64,000 bases of DNA, from the NCBI GenBank assembly GCA_016795565.1, contig JAEUGW010000050.1, positions 1-64,000 of the forward strand, in the 5' to 3' direction. Below are positions 41,117 to 50,764 of the stretch, piece by piece. The DNA comes from Opitutaceae bacterium (GTDB taxonomy: Bacteria; Verrucomicrobiota; Verrucomicrobiia; Opitutales; Opitutaceae). The position numbers and the translations under genes are program-made. The notes beneath the pieces are model-generated. The model was given only the letters and a program-made list of their open reading frames with translations, was not told where the DNA came from and did not search any database. The first letter of the stretch is position 1; every line of letters starts with the position of its first letter.

Positions 41117-41860
41117 ATGTCGTCCTTCGCCATCATCGTGCCGTGCCGCTTGGAGTCCACGCGGTTTCCGCGCAAGCTGTTGCATCCGATTAAGGGCAAA
41201 CCGCTTGTGCTGTGGGTGGCCGAGCGCATCAAGGCCCAGGTGCCGGACATTCCGCTGTGGTTTGCGGTGGATCATGATCTGCTGGCCCAATGCCTTGAAC
41301 GGGCTGGATTTAGGTCGATTTTGACCGCCGCCAGCCACCCGAGCGGCACCGATCGCATCGCCGAGGCCAACCGCACGGTCCGGGCCAGCCATGTGCTCAA
41401 TGTCCAGGCCGACGAACCGCTCGTCACCGGCGGCCAGATCCATGCCTTGGCGCGGCTCATCCAGGGTGACTGTCCGATGGCGACGCTGTGCACGCCGTTC
41501 CGGCACGCGGCGGATTTCGACAATCCCAACCAGGTCAAGGTGGTCAAAAGCACGACGGGCCGGGCGCTGTATTTCTCGCGTTCACGGATGCCCTATGCCC
41601 GCGACCTGGGTGCGGCGATTGACGATGCGTGGCTGGCGCAGAACCCCTGTTACAAGCACCTCGGGCTTTACGCCTACCAGGCCGATTTCCTGGAGAAGTT
41701 CGTGGCGATGCCGCCGGGCAAGCTGGAGCAGATCGAGAAGCTCGAGCAACTCCGCGTGCTGGAAGCCGGCTACCCGATCGCCATCGACGTCACCGCGGAC
41801 CCGACCATCGGCGTGGACACGCCGGAAGACGCGAGGAAGTTCGAGCAGTGGCTCAAATAA
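41117..41860 (+). CDS. kdsB: 3-deoxy-manno-octulosonate cytidylyltransferase (CMP-KDO synthetase)
   Basis: This 247-residue protein has the nucleotide-binding N terminus AIIVPCRLESTRFPRKLLHPI and the family segments VLNVQADEPLVTGGQI and YFSRSRMPYARDL. It activates KDO with CTP for lipopolysaccharide inner core synthesis in the cytoplasm. Length is typical (about 245-255). It is divergent from HPr with 80 bp between starts, and convergent with carA. The presence of kdsB shows a Gram-negative outer membrane. Confidence 0.92.
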   Translation: MSSFAIIVPCRLESTRFPRKLLHPIKGKPLVLWVAERIKAQVPDIPLWFAVDHDLLAQCLERAGFRSILTAASHPSGTDRIAEANRTVRASHVLNVQADEPLVTGGQIHALARLIQGDCPMATLCTPFRHAADFDNPNQVKVVKSTTGRALYFSRSRMPYARDLGAAIDDAWLAQNPCYKHLGLYAYQADFLEKFVAMPPGKLEQIEKLEQLRVLEAGYPIAIDVTADPTIGVDTPEDARKFEQWLK

Positions 41861-41923
41861 TGTGGAAAGCTGGAAAAAAGGAATGAGCCGGATTGGTCGG
41901 TTCCTGATTTCCTGAGTTCCACA

Positions 41924-43096
<1,173 letters not shown>

Positions 43097-43210
43097 TAAA
43101 GAGGCACGAAAGGCACTTCGCCCCCGCCTGTCTAGTGGTTTTCCGGGCTGTGCATTGAAATCCCACCATTTGACACCCCGGCCGAACCGGCTATCCGTCT
43201 GGTTCCGCCG

Positions 43211-44398
43211 ATGCCCTACACTGAAGACCGCACCCAATGGTTCGCCGGGCAGGGCCTGTGGTCGCATATCCCCGAGTCGGACTGGAAGGATTGGACCTGG
43301 CAGCTCAAGAACCGGATCACGACCATCGAGCAGCTCGAGCGCTACATGACGCTCACGCCGTCCGAGAAGGCCGGCTGCCTCTTCGCCAAGGACAAGCTCG
43401 CGCTCGCGATCACGCCCTATTTTTTCAACCTGATCGACCGCCACGACCCGGATTGTCCGATCCGCAAGCAGGTGATTCCGCGCAGCGACGAAATGGTCAT
43501 CTCCTCCGGCGAGATGCTGGACTCGCTCGGCGAGGATGAACACTCGCCGGTTCCCGGCCTCGTTCACCGCTACCCGGACCGCGTGCTGTTCCTCGTCACC
43601 GACCGCTGCGCCGCCTACTGCCGCTATTGCACGCGCAGCCGGCTCGTCTCAAATGCGCAGGACTACAACTTCCATCCCGAATACGAGCAGGCGCTCCGCT
43701 ACATCGAGGCGCACCCGGAGATCCGCGACGTGCTGCTTTCCGGCGGCGACCCGCTGCTGCTCTCCGACAAGAAGCTCGACCACCTGCTCGGCCGCCTGCG
43801 CGCGATCAAGCACGTGGAGTTCATCCGCATCGGCTCGCGCATCCCGGTGTTCCTGCCGCAGCGCATCACGCCGGAGCTCTGCGAGATTTTCAAGAAGCAC
43901 GGACCCATCTGGATGAGCGTGCACCTTAATCACCCGCGCGAGGCCACGCAGGAGCTGAAGGACGCGTGCGAGCGCCTGGCCTTCGCCGGCGTGCCGCTCG
44001 GCAACCAGAGCGTGCTGCTCAAGGGCGTGAACGACGACCCCGACGTCATGAAGGCGCTGGTGCACCGCCTGCTCCGCATGCGCGTGCGGCCCTACTACAT
44101 CTACCAGATGGACCTCATCACCGGCGGCGCCCACTTCAAGGTGGATGTCCGCAAGGGCATCGAGATCATCCGGGCGCTGCGCGGTCACACCACCGGTTAC
44201 GCCGTGCCGCAATACGTCATCGACGCCCCCGGCGGCGGCGGCAAGGTCCCGGTCAATCCGGACTACGTCGAGCAGATCACCGACGACGAGGTCGTCTTCC
44301 GCAACTTCGAGGGGAAGCAGTTCCGTTATCCGCTCAAGGCGTCGCCGTTGCCGGAGAAGTCCGCCGGCCGCGTGCTGCCGGCGGAGATTCACCTGTGA
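43211..44398 (+). CDS. kamA: Lysine 2,3-aminomutase family radical SAM enzyme
   Basis: This 395-residue protein has the CxxxCxxC cluster C133, C137, C140 (CAAYCRYC) that holds the 4Fe-4S of radical SAM enzymes. The family segment DVLLSGGDPLLLSD is present, and a Lys in the C-terminal PGGGGKVPVNPDY fits the PLP-binding site. It interconverts lysine and beta-lysine (KamA), or modifies EF-P Lys (EpmB); without an epmA or a deaminase cluster nearby I cannot choose, though the full length and complete C-terminal domain favour KamA. Divergent from carA. Confidence 0.87.
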   Translation: MPYTEDRTQWFAGQGLWSHIPESDWKDWTWQLKNRITTIEQLERYMTLTPSEKAGCLFAKDKLALAITPYFFNLIDRHDPDCPIRKQVIPRSDEMVISSGEMLDSLGEDEHSPVPGLVHRYPDRVLFLVTDRCAAYCRYCTRSRLVSNAQDYNFHPEYEQALRYIEAHPEIRDVLLSGGDPLLLSDKKLDHLLGRLRAIKHVEFIRIGSRIPVFLPQRITPELCEIFKKHGPIWMSVHLNHPREATQELKDACERLAFAGVPLGNQSVLLKGVNDDPDVMKALVHRLLRMRVRPYYIYQMDLITGGAHFKVDVRKGIEIIRALRGHTTGYAVPQYVIDAPGGGGKVPVNPDYVEQITDDEVVFRNFEGKQFRYPLKASPLPEKSAGRVLPAEIHL

Positions 44399-44475
44399 GG
44401 CGGGATCGCTGATCCCGCCTCGGGTGGTCGCCGATTTCCATATCGGCGACTGGCGTCGGTATGGAAACCGACGCC
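44397..44475. repeat. Array of three consecutive perfect hairpins
   Basis: Hairpin 1: GAGGCGGGATC-GCT-GATCCCGCCTC (44397-44421). Hairpin 2: GTCGCCGAT-TTCCAT-ATCGGCGAC (44427-44450). Hairpin 3: GGCGTCGGT-ATGGAA-ACCGACGCC (44452-44475). They lie between the convergent kamA and SIMPL genes, and the first overlaps the kamA stop codon. Together they can act as a strong bidirectional transcription barrier. Confidence 0.85.
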
Positions 44476-44487
44476 CACCCACATGCT

Positions 44488-45240
44488 TCACTTCATCGAG
44501 AACGTGGCCGTGACGGTGGCGATGATGGTTTTCTCGAGCGAGGTCGTGTCGTTGTTGCCCTCCCAACTCGTGTTGGAGGAGTAGAGCGGGTTGATCTGCA
44601 CGACGCCCATCTTCGCCTGGCGCAGCTCCTTGATCCGGCGGTTGCCCTGCGTGGCGATCTGCTCGGCGCGGGCGCGGGCATCCTTCGTGGCCTCGGCCAT
44701 CATCTCCACCTTCGCGTCGCCCGCCTTGGTGTAGATGAAATCGAAACCGCCCGAGACGAACGCGACGCCCTGCTGCAGGAGCTCGCTGGAGTCGTTGGCG
44801 AGGCGCGGCACGCGCTCGACATCGGACGAGTGCACCTCGACAAACTGGGTGAGCCGGTAACCGACGCGCACGGAGCCCACGGTGTCGTCGTCCCCGTGGC
44901 GCTGCCGCGCGGTGAGCTCGGTGACCTGCACGGGCGAGGCGGTAAAACCCTCGATGCCGCGCTGCGAGAAAAAGGCCGCGGCCTTCGCGTGGTCGGCGCG
45001 GAGTTTCTGCTGGGCCTCGATCAGCGTCGGCGCCTCCACGGAAAAACTGGAGCGCCACACGACGAGGTCGGAGCGCACGTTTTTCCGCGCGGAGCCGGTG
45101 ACGTTGATGACTTGGGATTCGGCGATGCGGGTCCACGTGTTGGCGAGGACGAGGGCGGTGAAGACGAGTCCGGCGGACAGGGCGAGGCCGGCGAGCAGAC
45201 CGAAGAGATGCGGACGGGTGGAGACGGAGGGTGAGTTCAT
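44488..45240 (-). CDS. SIMPL-domain protein, membrane-anchored
   Basis: This 250-residue protein has an N-terminal membrane segment (LLAGLALSAGLVFTALVLAN, 14-33) followed by a periplasmic SIMPL/DUF541-like domain (about 45-250). SIMPL proteins form oligomers; the family is named for an interaction with mouse pelle-like kinase and is widespread in bacteria with an unclear envelope function. Conserved-looking segments are VINVTGSARKNVRSDLVVWR and the repeated ARARAEQIA helix. Monocistronic; the hairpin array follows its stop. Confidence 0.75.
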   Translation of the reverse strand: MNSPSVSTRPHLFGLLAGLALSAGLVFTALVLANTWTRIAESQVINVTGSARKNVRSDLVVWRSSFSVEAPTLIEAQQKLRADHAKAAAFFSQRGIEGFTASPVQVTELTARQRHGDDDTVGSVRVGYRLTQFVEVHSSDVERVPRLANDSSELLQQGVAFVSGGFDFIYTKAGDAKVEMMAEATKDARARAEQIATQGNRRIKELRQAKMGVVQINPLYSSNTSWEGNNDTTSLEKTIIATVTATFSMK

Positions 45241-45565
45241 GATTTCGTAGGTTTATGACAAAGCGGGGCGCGTGACCGCACCCTGAAACTGGAACCTCAC
45301 CGCTGCGTAACTAACTGGGGCCCAGTGCCAAGCACCAGCTTTTTTGCGGAAAACTTGTTCACAAAAATTCCGGCAAGAAAGATTCAACGTTTTCGCGAGA
45401 GTCGCGTCTATCCCAACGAACATCAGTGCGTCGTTTTCATAGACGAAACATTGTTTGTAGTTCTTACGGTTTGCTTGGTGTTAGGTCATGCAGGGCGTCC
45501 CGCAAGGGGCGCCCTTCATGTTTATGGGGTTGGAAGAACGGAGGGGTGGGTTGCGCTGGACCCGG
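45241..45565. other. AT-richer intergenic region without a gene
   Basis: About 325 bp between the SIMPL gene (minus) and a membrane-protein gene (minus). Bases 45330-45480 are markedly less GC-rich than the surroundings. A hairpin GGGCGTCCC-GCAA-GGGGCGCCC (45490-45511, with one G-T pair) resembles a terminator of the upstream minus gene. I see no open frame with convincing coding character. A small RNA is possible but not supported. Confidence 0.4.
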
Positions 45566-46054
45566 TCAACGGTGGATCCGGCGGGCGGTGAAGCGCTCCG
45601 CTTTTGGCGGGGTGCCGCGCGCCAGGACCTCGCTCGGATCCCGGACCGCTTCCAGCCCGTGTGGCGCGCGACCGTGGCGGTCGAGGATGAGGGCGTCGGC
45701 GTCAAACTCCCCCGGACGGCACCGGCGGGTGTGTCGTCCCCAGACCCGGAAGGTCGTCACAGTCAGCCGGCCGTCGGCATCGAGGGTCAGGCGCAGCAGA
45801 TAGCGGCGGTGGAGGAAAAACAAGGAGGCCGGCAGCACCAGGGTCAGCAGGACCAGTCCAGCCGGCAACAGCCACCAGGCGATGCCGCCGAGCGGCGCCT
45901 GCGCCCATTCCTCGCGCGGGGCGAGCGGCAGGAGCCACGCCGCCAGGCCGACGGGCAGAATACTCACCCCGGTGACCGCCCGCAGCAGCCACTCGCGACC
46001 CGAGTCGTAGAGCACGATCGGGAGGGGACGCGAAGGAGGGGGCGAAGGGAGCAC
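45566..46054 (-). CDS. Hypothetical membrane protein
   Basis: This 162-residue protein has two hydrophobic segments (VTGVSILPVGLAAWLLPLA, and IAWWLLPAGLVLLTLVLPAS), then a basic, probably cytoplasmic domain with RYLLRLTLDADGRLTVTTFR and VWGRHTRRC. No family recognised. It sits 64 bp after the RND permease gene on the same strand and might be the last gene of that operon. Confidence 0.5.
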   Translation of the reverse strand: MLPSPPPSRPLPIVLYDSGREWLLRAVTGVSILPVGLAAWLLPLAPREEWAQAPLGGIAWWLLPAGLVLLTLVLPASLFFLHRRYLLRLTLDADGRLTVTTFRVWGRHTRRCRPGEFDADALILDRHGRAPHGLEAVRDPSEVLARGTPPKAERFTARRIHR

Positions 46055-46118
46055 ACGCGAGAGTAACCCGGCCCGGCTCCGCCGGCCATACGCAGAGTTG
46101 CGTAGCCGTGCGGTCGGA

Positions 46119-49100
46119 TCAGGCGTGCTGTGCGGCCCCGGACGTCTCCGCCGCGGGTTGCTTCCGGCGGTCGTGGGCGAGCAGCGTGTAGAAGGCGGGG
46201 ACGACGAAGAGGGTGAAGAGCGTGCCGATGCTCATGCCGGTGGCGACGACGAGGCCGATGCTGAAGCGGCTCTCGGCGCCGGCGCCCTCGGCGCGCAGCA
46301 GCGGCAGCACGCCGAGCACCATGGCGGCGGTGGTCATGAGGATGGGCCGCAGGCGGACGGCGGCGGCGTGCTCGACGGCGTGGCGGATCGACATGCCCTG
46401 CTCCTCCTGGAGCTTGTTGGCGAACTCCACGATGAGGATGCCGTGCTTGGTGATGAGGCCGACCAGCGTGATGAGGCCGACCTGCGTGTAGATGTTGAGC
46501 GTGGCGACGTTGAAGAACAGGAACACGAGCGCGCCGGCGATCGAGAGCGGCACCGACATCATGATGATGAACGGGTCGCGCCAGCTCTCGTATTGCGCGG
46601 CGAGCACCAGGAAGATGGCGATGATGGCGAACAGGAACGTGACCAGGAGGGTGCTGCCTTCCTGCACGAACTGGCGCGACTCGCCGTTGTAATCGAGGGT
46701 GAAGCCCTGCGGGAACGTGTTGGCGGCCTCGGCGCGGAGCCAGTCGAGCGCCTGGCCCTGCGCCACGCCCGGGGCGAGGGCGAAGGACAGCGTGGCGGCG
46801 TTGAGCTGCTGGAAGCGGCGCAGCTCGCGCGGCTGCACGACGGGTTCCAGGGTGGCGATGGCGGCGAGCGGCACGAGCTCGCCCTTGCTGGTCGAGATGT
46901 AGAAGTCGGTGATCTGGTCGGGATTGAGGCGGGCCTGGCGCGTCACCTGCGGGATGACGCGGTAGGCGCGGCCGTCAAAGGCGAAGCGGTTGACGTAGCC
47001 GCCGCCGAGCATCGCACCCAGGTCGGCCCCGAGCTGCGACATGCTGACGCCGAGCGCGGCGGCCTTTTCGCGGTCGATGTGCACGTTCACCTGCGGCAGG
47101 TCGAACTTGAGGTTGTTGTCGCCGAAGACAAACAGGCCGCTCTGCATGGCGCGCTGCAGGAGCCCGTCGGACACCTCGGCCACGCGGGCGTGCGGCTCGG
47201 TGGAGTTGATGACGACCTGCACCGGCAGGCCGCCGGCCGCGCCGGGGAGGGAGGGCCGGATGAAGGCGGAGAGACGGATGCCGCCGAGGGTGGCGAGCTT
47301 GGCCTGGAGCTCGGGCAGCACCTGCATCGTGGTGCGGTGGCGCTGGCCCCAGGGCTTGAGGCGCCAGCCGATGAAGGCCGTGCTGGCGCTGCCGCCGCGG
47401 CCGACGATCAGGAAGGTCTCCGCGGTCAGGTCCGCATAATCGCGCCGGACGAGGGCCTCCACCTGCCGGGCAAACATCATCGTCTGCTCGGCGGTGGCGG
47501 TCGGGGTCAGCTCGGCGTTGAGCAGGATGGTGCCCTGGTCCTCGGGCGGGGCGAGTTCCTGCTTGGTCAGCTTGAGAAACACCGGGATGGTGGCGAACAC
47601 GAGCGCGGCGACGATGAAGACGGCCGGCCGGGCCTCGAGCGCGCCGTGCAGGAAGCGTTCATAGGCGGCCTGCAGGCGAGCGAAGGTGCGGTTGAGGAAG
47701 GCCTCGAAGCCGCGCGGGTTGGCGCTGTGGCGCAGGATGCGGGAGCACATCATCGGCGAGAGCGTGAGGGCCACGAAGCCCGAGATGACCACCGCCCCCG
47801 CGAGCGTGAAGGCGAACTCGCGGAACAGCGCGCCGGTCAGCCCGCCCTGGAAACCCACGGGCGCATACACGACAGCCAGGGTGATGGTCATGGCGATGAC
47901 CGGGCCGACGAGCTCGCGCGCGCCCCGGAGCGCGGCGGCGAGCGGGTCAAGCCCCTCCTCGATGTGGCGGTGGATGTTCTCCACGACGACGATGGCGTCG
48001 TCCACCACAAGGCCGATGGCCAGCACCATGGCCAGCAGCGTGAGCAGGTTGATGGAGAAGCCCAGCGCCAGCATGAGCGTGCAGACGCCGACGAGGGACA
48101 GCGGGATCGCGACGATAGGGATGACGACGGAGCGGACCGAGCCGAGGAACAGGTAGATGACGAGGACGACGATGAGCATCGCCTCGACCAGGGTCTGGAT
48201 CACCTCGCTGATGGAGTCGTTGATGAACTCCGTGAAATCGGCGACGACCCGGCCGTTCAGGCCGGGAGGGAGCTGGCTCTGGATCTCGGGCATGGCGCGG
48301 CGGACGCCCTTGATGACGTCAATGGCGTTGGCCGAGGGCAGCACGGAGACGCCGATGAACACGCCGGTGACGCCGGAGAAGTTCACCATCGCGTCGTAGT
48401 TCTCGGCGCCGAGCACGACGTCGGCGATGTCGCGCAGGCGCACGAGCTGCGCGCCGTTCTCGCGGACGACGAGGTCGCGGAAGCCCTCGACGTCGCGCAG
48501 GTCGGTCTGGGCGGTGAGGTTGACGGTGAGCATCGAGCCCTTGGTCTGGCCGACGGCGGAGAGGTAGTTCTGGGCGGCGAGGGCGGCGCGGACCTGGCCG
48601 GCGCTGAGGCCGAGGGCGGCCATGCGCTCGGGCTTGAGCCAGATGCGCATGGCGAAGACGCGGCCGCCGAGGATCTCGGCCTTCTGCACGCCGGGCACGG
48701 TGGAGAGCTTCGGCTGCACGACGCGCGTGAGGTAGTCCGTGATCTGGTTGGACTCCATCGTGGCGCTGTTGAAGCCGACGTAGGCCGAGGCCGTGGTCTC
48801 GCCGACGGCGACGTCGAAGACCGGGTCCTCCGATCCGGGGGGCAGCTCGCCGCGCACGCGGTTCACCTTGGCGGTGATCTGGGTGAGGGCGTCGTTCGGG
48901 TCGTAGTTGAGGCGCAGGCGGATCGAGATGCTGGCGCTGCCCTGGCGGCTGACGGAATCGATGAAGTCAATGCCGTCGGCCGAGGCGATTTCGCGCTCGA
49001 GGGGCGTGGTGACGAAGCCGCGCACGAGGTCGGCGTTGGCCCCGGGGTAGGCGACGGAGACCGTGATGACGGCGTTGCTGGTGAAGGGGTATTGGCGGAC

Positions 49101-49199
49101 GACCAGCTTCTGGATGGCCTGCCAGCCGGCGAGGAGGAGGAAGATGTTGAGGACGGTCGCCAGGACGGGCCGCCGGATGAAGATGTCCGTGAGGTTCAT
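46119..49199 (-). CDS. RND efflux transporter permease (HAE1/AcrB-like)
   Basis: This 1026-residue protein has the classic RND architecture: 12 membrane segments and two large periplasmic loops. It starts MNLTDIFIRRPVLATVLNIF, and the proton-relay helix 4 motif (LLAMVLAIGLVVDDAIVVVE) carries two Asp. It exports hydrophobic compounds or drugs using proton flow, together with the adaptor encoded just upstream on the same strand (4 bp gap). No outer-membrane TolC-like gene is adjacent, so it must use one encoded elsewhere. Substrate cannot be inferred. Confidence 0.93.
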   Translation of the reverse strand: MNLTDIFIRRPVLATVLNIFLLLAGWQAIQKLVVRQYPFTSNAVITVSVAYPGANADLVRGFVTTPLEREIASADGIDFIDSVSRQGSASISIRLRLNYDPNDALTQITAKVNRVRGELPPGSEDPVFDVAVGETTASAYVGFNSATMESNQITDYLTRVVQPKLSTVPGVQKAEILGGRVFAMRIWLKPERMAALGLSAGQVRAALAAQNYLSAVGQTKGSMLTVNLTAQTDLRDVEGFRDLVVRENGAQLVRLRDIADVVLGAENYDAMVNFSGVTGVFIGVSVLPSANAIDVIKGVRRAMPEIQSQLPPGLNGRVVADFTEFINDSISEVIQTLVEAMLIVVLVIYLFLGSVRSVVIPIVAIPLSLVGVCTLMLALGFSINLLTLLAMVLAIGLVVDDAIVVVENIHRHIEEGLDPLAAALRGARELVGPVIAMTITLAVVYAPVGFQGGLTGALFREFAFTLAGAVVISGFVALTLSPMMCSRILRHSANPRGFEAFLNRTFARLQAAYERFLHGALEARPAVFIVAALVFATIPVFLKLTKQELAPPEDQGTILLNAELTPTATAEQTMMFARQVEALVRRDYADLTAETFLIVGRGGSASTAFIGWRLKPWGQRHRTTMQVLPELQAKLATLGGIRLSAFIRPSLPGAAGGLPVQVVINSTEPHARVAEVSDGLLQRAMQSGLFVFGDNNLKFDLPQVNVHIDREKAAALGVSMSQLGADLGAMLGGGYVNRFAFDGRAYRVIPQVTRQARLNPDQITDFYISTSKGELVPLAAIATLEPVVQPRELRRFQQLNAATLSFALAPGVAQGQALDWLRAEAANTFPQGFTLDYNGESRQFVQEGSTLLVTFLFAIIAIFLVLAAQYESWRDPFIIMMSVPLSIAGALVFLFFNVATLNIYTQVGLITLVGLITKHGILIVEFANKLQEEQGMSIRHAVEHAAAVRLRPILMTTAAMVLGVLPLLRAEGAGAESRFSIGLVVATGMSIGTLFTLFVVPAFYTLLAHDRRKQPAAETSGAAQHA

Positions 49200-49203
49200 C
49201 GGC

Positions 49204-50316
49204 TCAGCTCTCGTCGGGCTTCGGGGTGGGGCTGCTGGCGGGCACGACAGTGTTGTTCACCTGGAGGAGGGTGCCGGGGCGGAGCTTGGACTGGCCGATG
49301 GTGACGACCTCCTCGCCGGCTTTCAGGCCTTCGGCGAGGGCGATGAGGTCGCCGCGCTTCGGGCCGACCTTGACCCAGCGTTGCTCGGCGACGGTGGCGC
49401 CGTCCTTCCGGCCGACGACATAGACGGAGTCGCCGTAGGGGCTGTAAATCACCGCCGTGGCGGGGACCACCATGACGGTTTGCCGGCCCGGCAGCACGAT
49501 CTCGACGCGGGCGAACATGCCGGCCTGCAGCGCCTCGTCCGGGTTGGCGAGGGTGGCGCGGAGGCGGAGGTTGCGGGTGGCGTCGGTGATGCGCGGGTCG
49601 ATGGCCTCGATCCGGCCGTCGAACTGGCGGCCGGGGAACGCGTCCACGGTCACCTTCACCGGCAGGCCGGGGGCAACTTGCGCGATGTTCTGCTGGGGCA
49701 GGGCGAAGTCGGCATAGATGGGATCGACGGATTCGAGGGTGGCGAGGGGGTCGGCCTTGTTGAGGAACTGGCCGAGGTTGACCTGGCGGATGCCGATGCG
49801 CCCGGCGAAGGGGGCGACGATGCGCTTTTTGGCGAGGATGGCCTTGGTGGCCTCGATGGCGGCGGTGGCCTGGGCGAAGGTGGCCTCGGCCGCGTCGAGA
49901 TCGGCCTGGGTGTTGGCGCTGGTCTGCCGGAGCTCGCGGGCGCGCTGGAGGTTCAGCTCGGCGAGGCGGGCGGTGGCCTCGTTGCTGCGGAGCTGGGCCG
50001 TCTCGGCGGCCGTATCCAACTCGACGAGCAGGTCGCCGGCCGCGACGCGGGCGCCGGACTCGAAGGCCACCCGGGTGATGCGCCCCTCGATCTCGGAGCG
50101 GACGAGGATGCCCTGGTGGCTCTGGAGGGTGCCGACGGCGCCGAGGGTCAGGGCCCATTCCTGCTGGAGGGCCGGGGCGGTGGTGACGGCGGCGGGCACC
50201 GGCTTGCGGGCGGCCGCGGCGGCCTTGGCCGCGCGGAGCTGCATGAACTTGTAGCCGAAAATGGCGCCGAGGACGCCGAGGGCGACCAGCACGGTGGTCA
50301 GGATGCGTGTCTTCAT
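49204..50316 (-). CDS. RND efflux periplasmic adaptor (membrane fusion protein)
   Basis: This 370-residue protein has an N-terminal membrane segment (ILTTVLVALGVLGAIFGYKF). The first lipoyl half (VRSEIEGRITRVAFESGARV), a long helical hairpin (about 105-150), the second half and the beta-barrel and membrane-proximal domains follow. It links the inner-membrane pump to the outer membrane. First gene of the two-gene RND operon. Its start faces the TPP riboswitch region, but it is transcribed away from it. Confidence 0.9.
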   Translation of the reverse strand: MKTRILTTVLVALGVLGAIFGYKFMQLRAAKAAAAARKPVPAAVTTAPALQQEWALTLGAVGTLQSHQGILVRSEIEGRITRVAFESGARVAAGDLLVELDTAAETAQLRSNEATARLAELNLQRARELRQTSANTQADLDAAEATFAQATAAIEATKAILAKKRIVAPFAGRIGIRQVNLGQFLNKADPLATLESVDPIYADFALPQQNIAQVAPGLPVKVTVDAFPGRQFDGRIEAIDPRITDATRNLRLRATLANPDEALQAGMFARVEIVLPGRQTVMVVPATAVIYSPYGDSVYVVGRKDGATVAEQRWVKVGPKRGDLIALAEGLKAGEEVVTIGQSKLRPGTLLQVNNTVVPASSPTPKPDES

Positions 50317-50420
50317 GGGGGAGGGGGCGGCTCCGAAAATGCGTCATATCCCCCGGAGTGCAAGACGCTGGCGGGAAAAGTTTTGCTTGTGTCGGCGCGG
50401 TGGCCGGGCCTATCGCTGGC

Positions 50421-50527
50421 GGTGCCTGTAGGGGTGTCCTCCGCGGAGGACTGAGATTGCGGCGCGCTCGGCCGCTCGACCCTTCGAACCTGGACGGATC
50501 ATGCCGACGAAGGAAACAGCAGGCGCC
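50421..50527 (+). promoter_or_regulatory. TPP riboswitch (THI element)
   Basis: P1 is GGTGCCTG (50421-50428) pairing with CAGGCGCC (50520-50527). The conserved core follows the consensus: GGGGTGTC, then a P3 hairpin, GGACTGAGA, the P4/P5 part ACCCTTCGAACCTG, then CGGATCATGCCG and ACGAAGGAA. This is the thiamine pyrophosphate aptamer and would switch off expression when TPP is plentiful. A short hairpin GGGCGC-GTG-GCGCCC lies at 50542-50556. The regulated gene is the TonB-dependent receptor downstream. Confidence 0.88.
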
Positions 50528-50690
50528 GCGAGAGCGCCATCGGGCGCGTGGCGCCCCTTCTGCGGGAGTCTGTCCGGGGTCCGGGCCCCAACCCATGCAG
50601 ATCCCGAAACAAATCCAATTCCGCCGAGGGCGTGCTTGCAAAATGCCTTGGCCGCTAAATCACACGACTTTCCTGTCATGGTCGTCACCG

Positions 50691-50764
50691 GTCATCCTGA
50701 GCCGTGCGAAGGATCCATCAGGATTCGGACGCGCCGATGGATTCTTCGCGTGGCTCAGAATGAC
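50691..50764. repeat. Dispersed GTCATCCTGAGC-type inverted repeat, copy 3
   Basis: GTCATCCTGAGCCGTGCGAA to CTCAGAATGAC, inverted arms. It lies between the TPP riboswitch and the TonB-dependent receptor gene, and its last bases include the ATG at 50760 chosen as that gene's start. Confidence 0.75.

Noticed and set aside
46098..49304. A 1068-residue plus-strand frame opposite the RND permease
   Set aside because: Its sequence is His/Gly/Asp/Arg-rich without domains; the opposite strand is a full-length RND protein.
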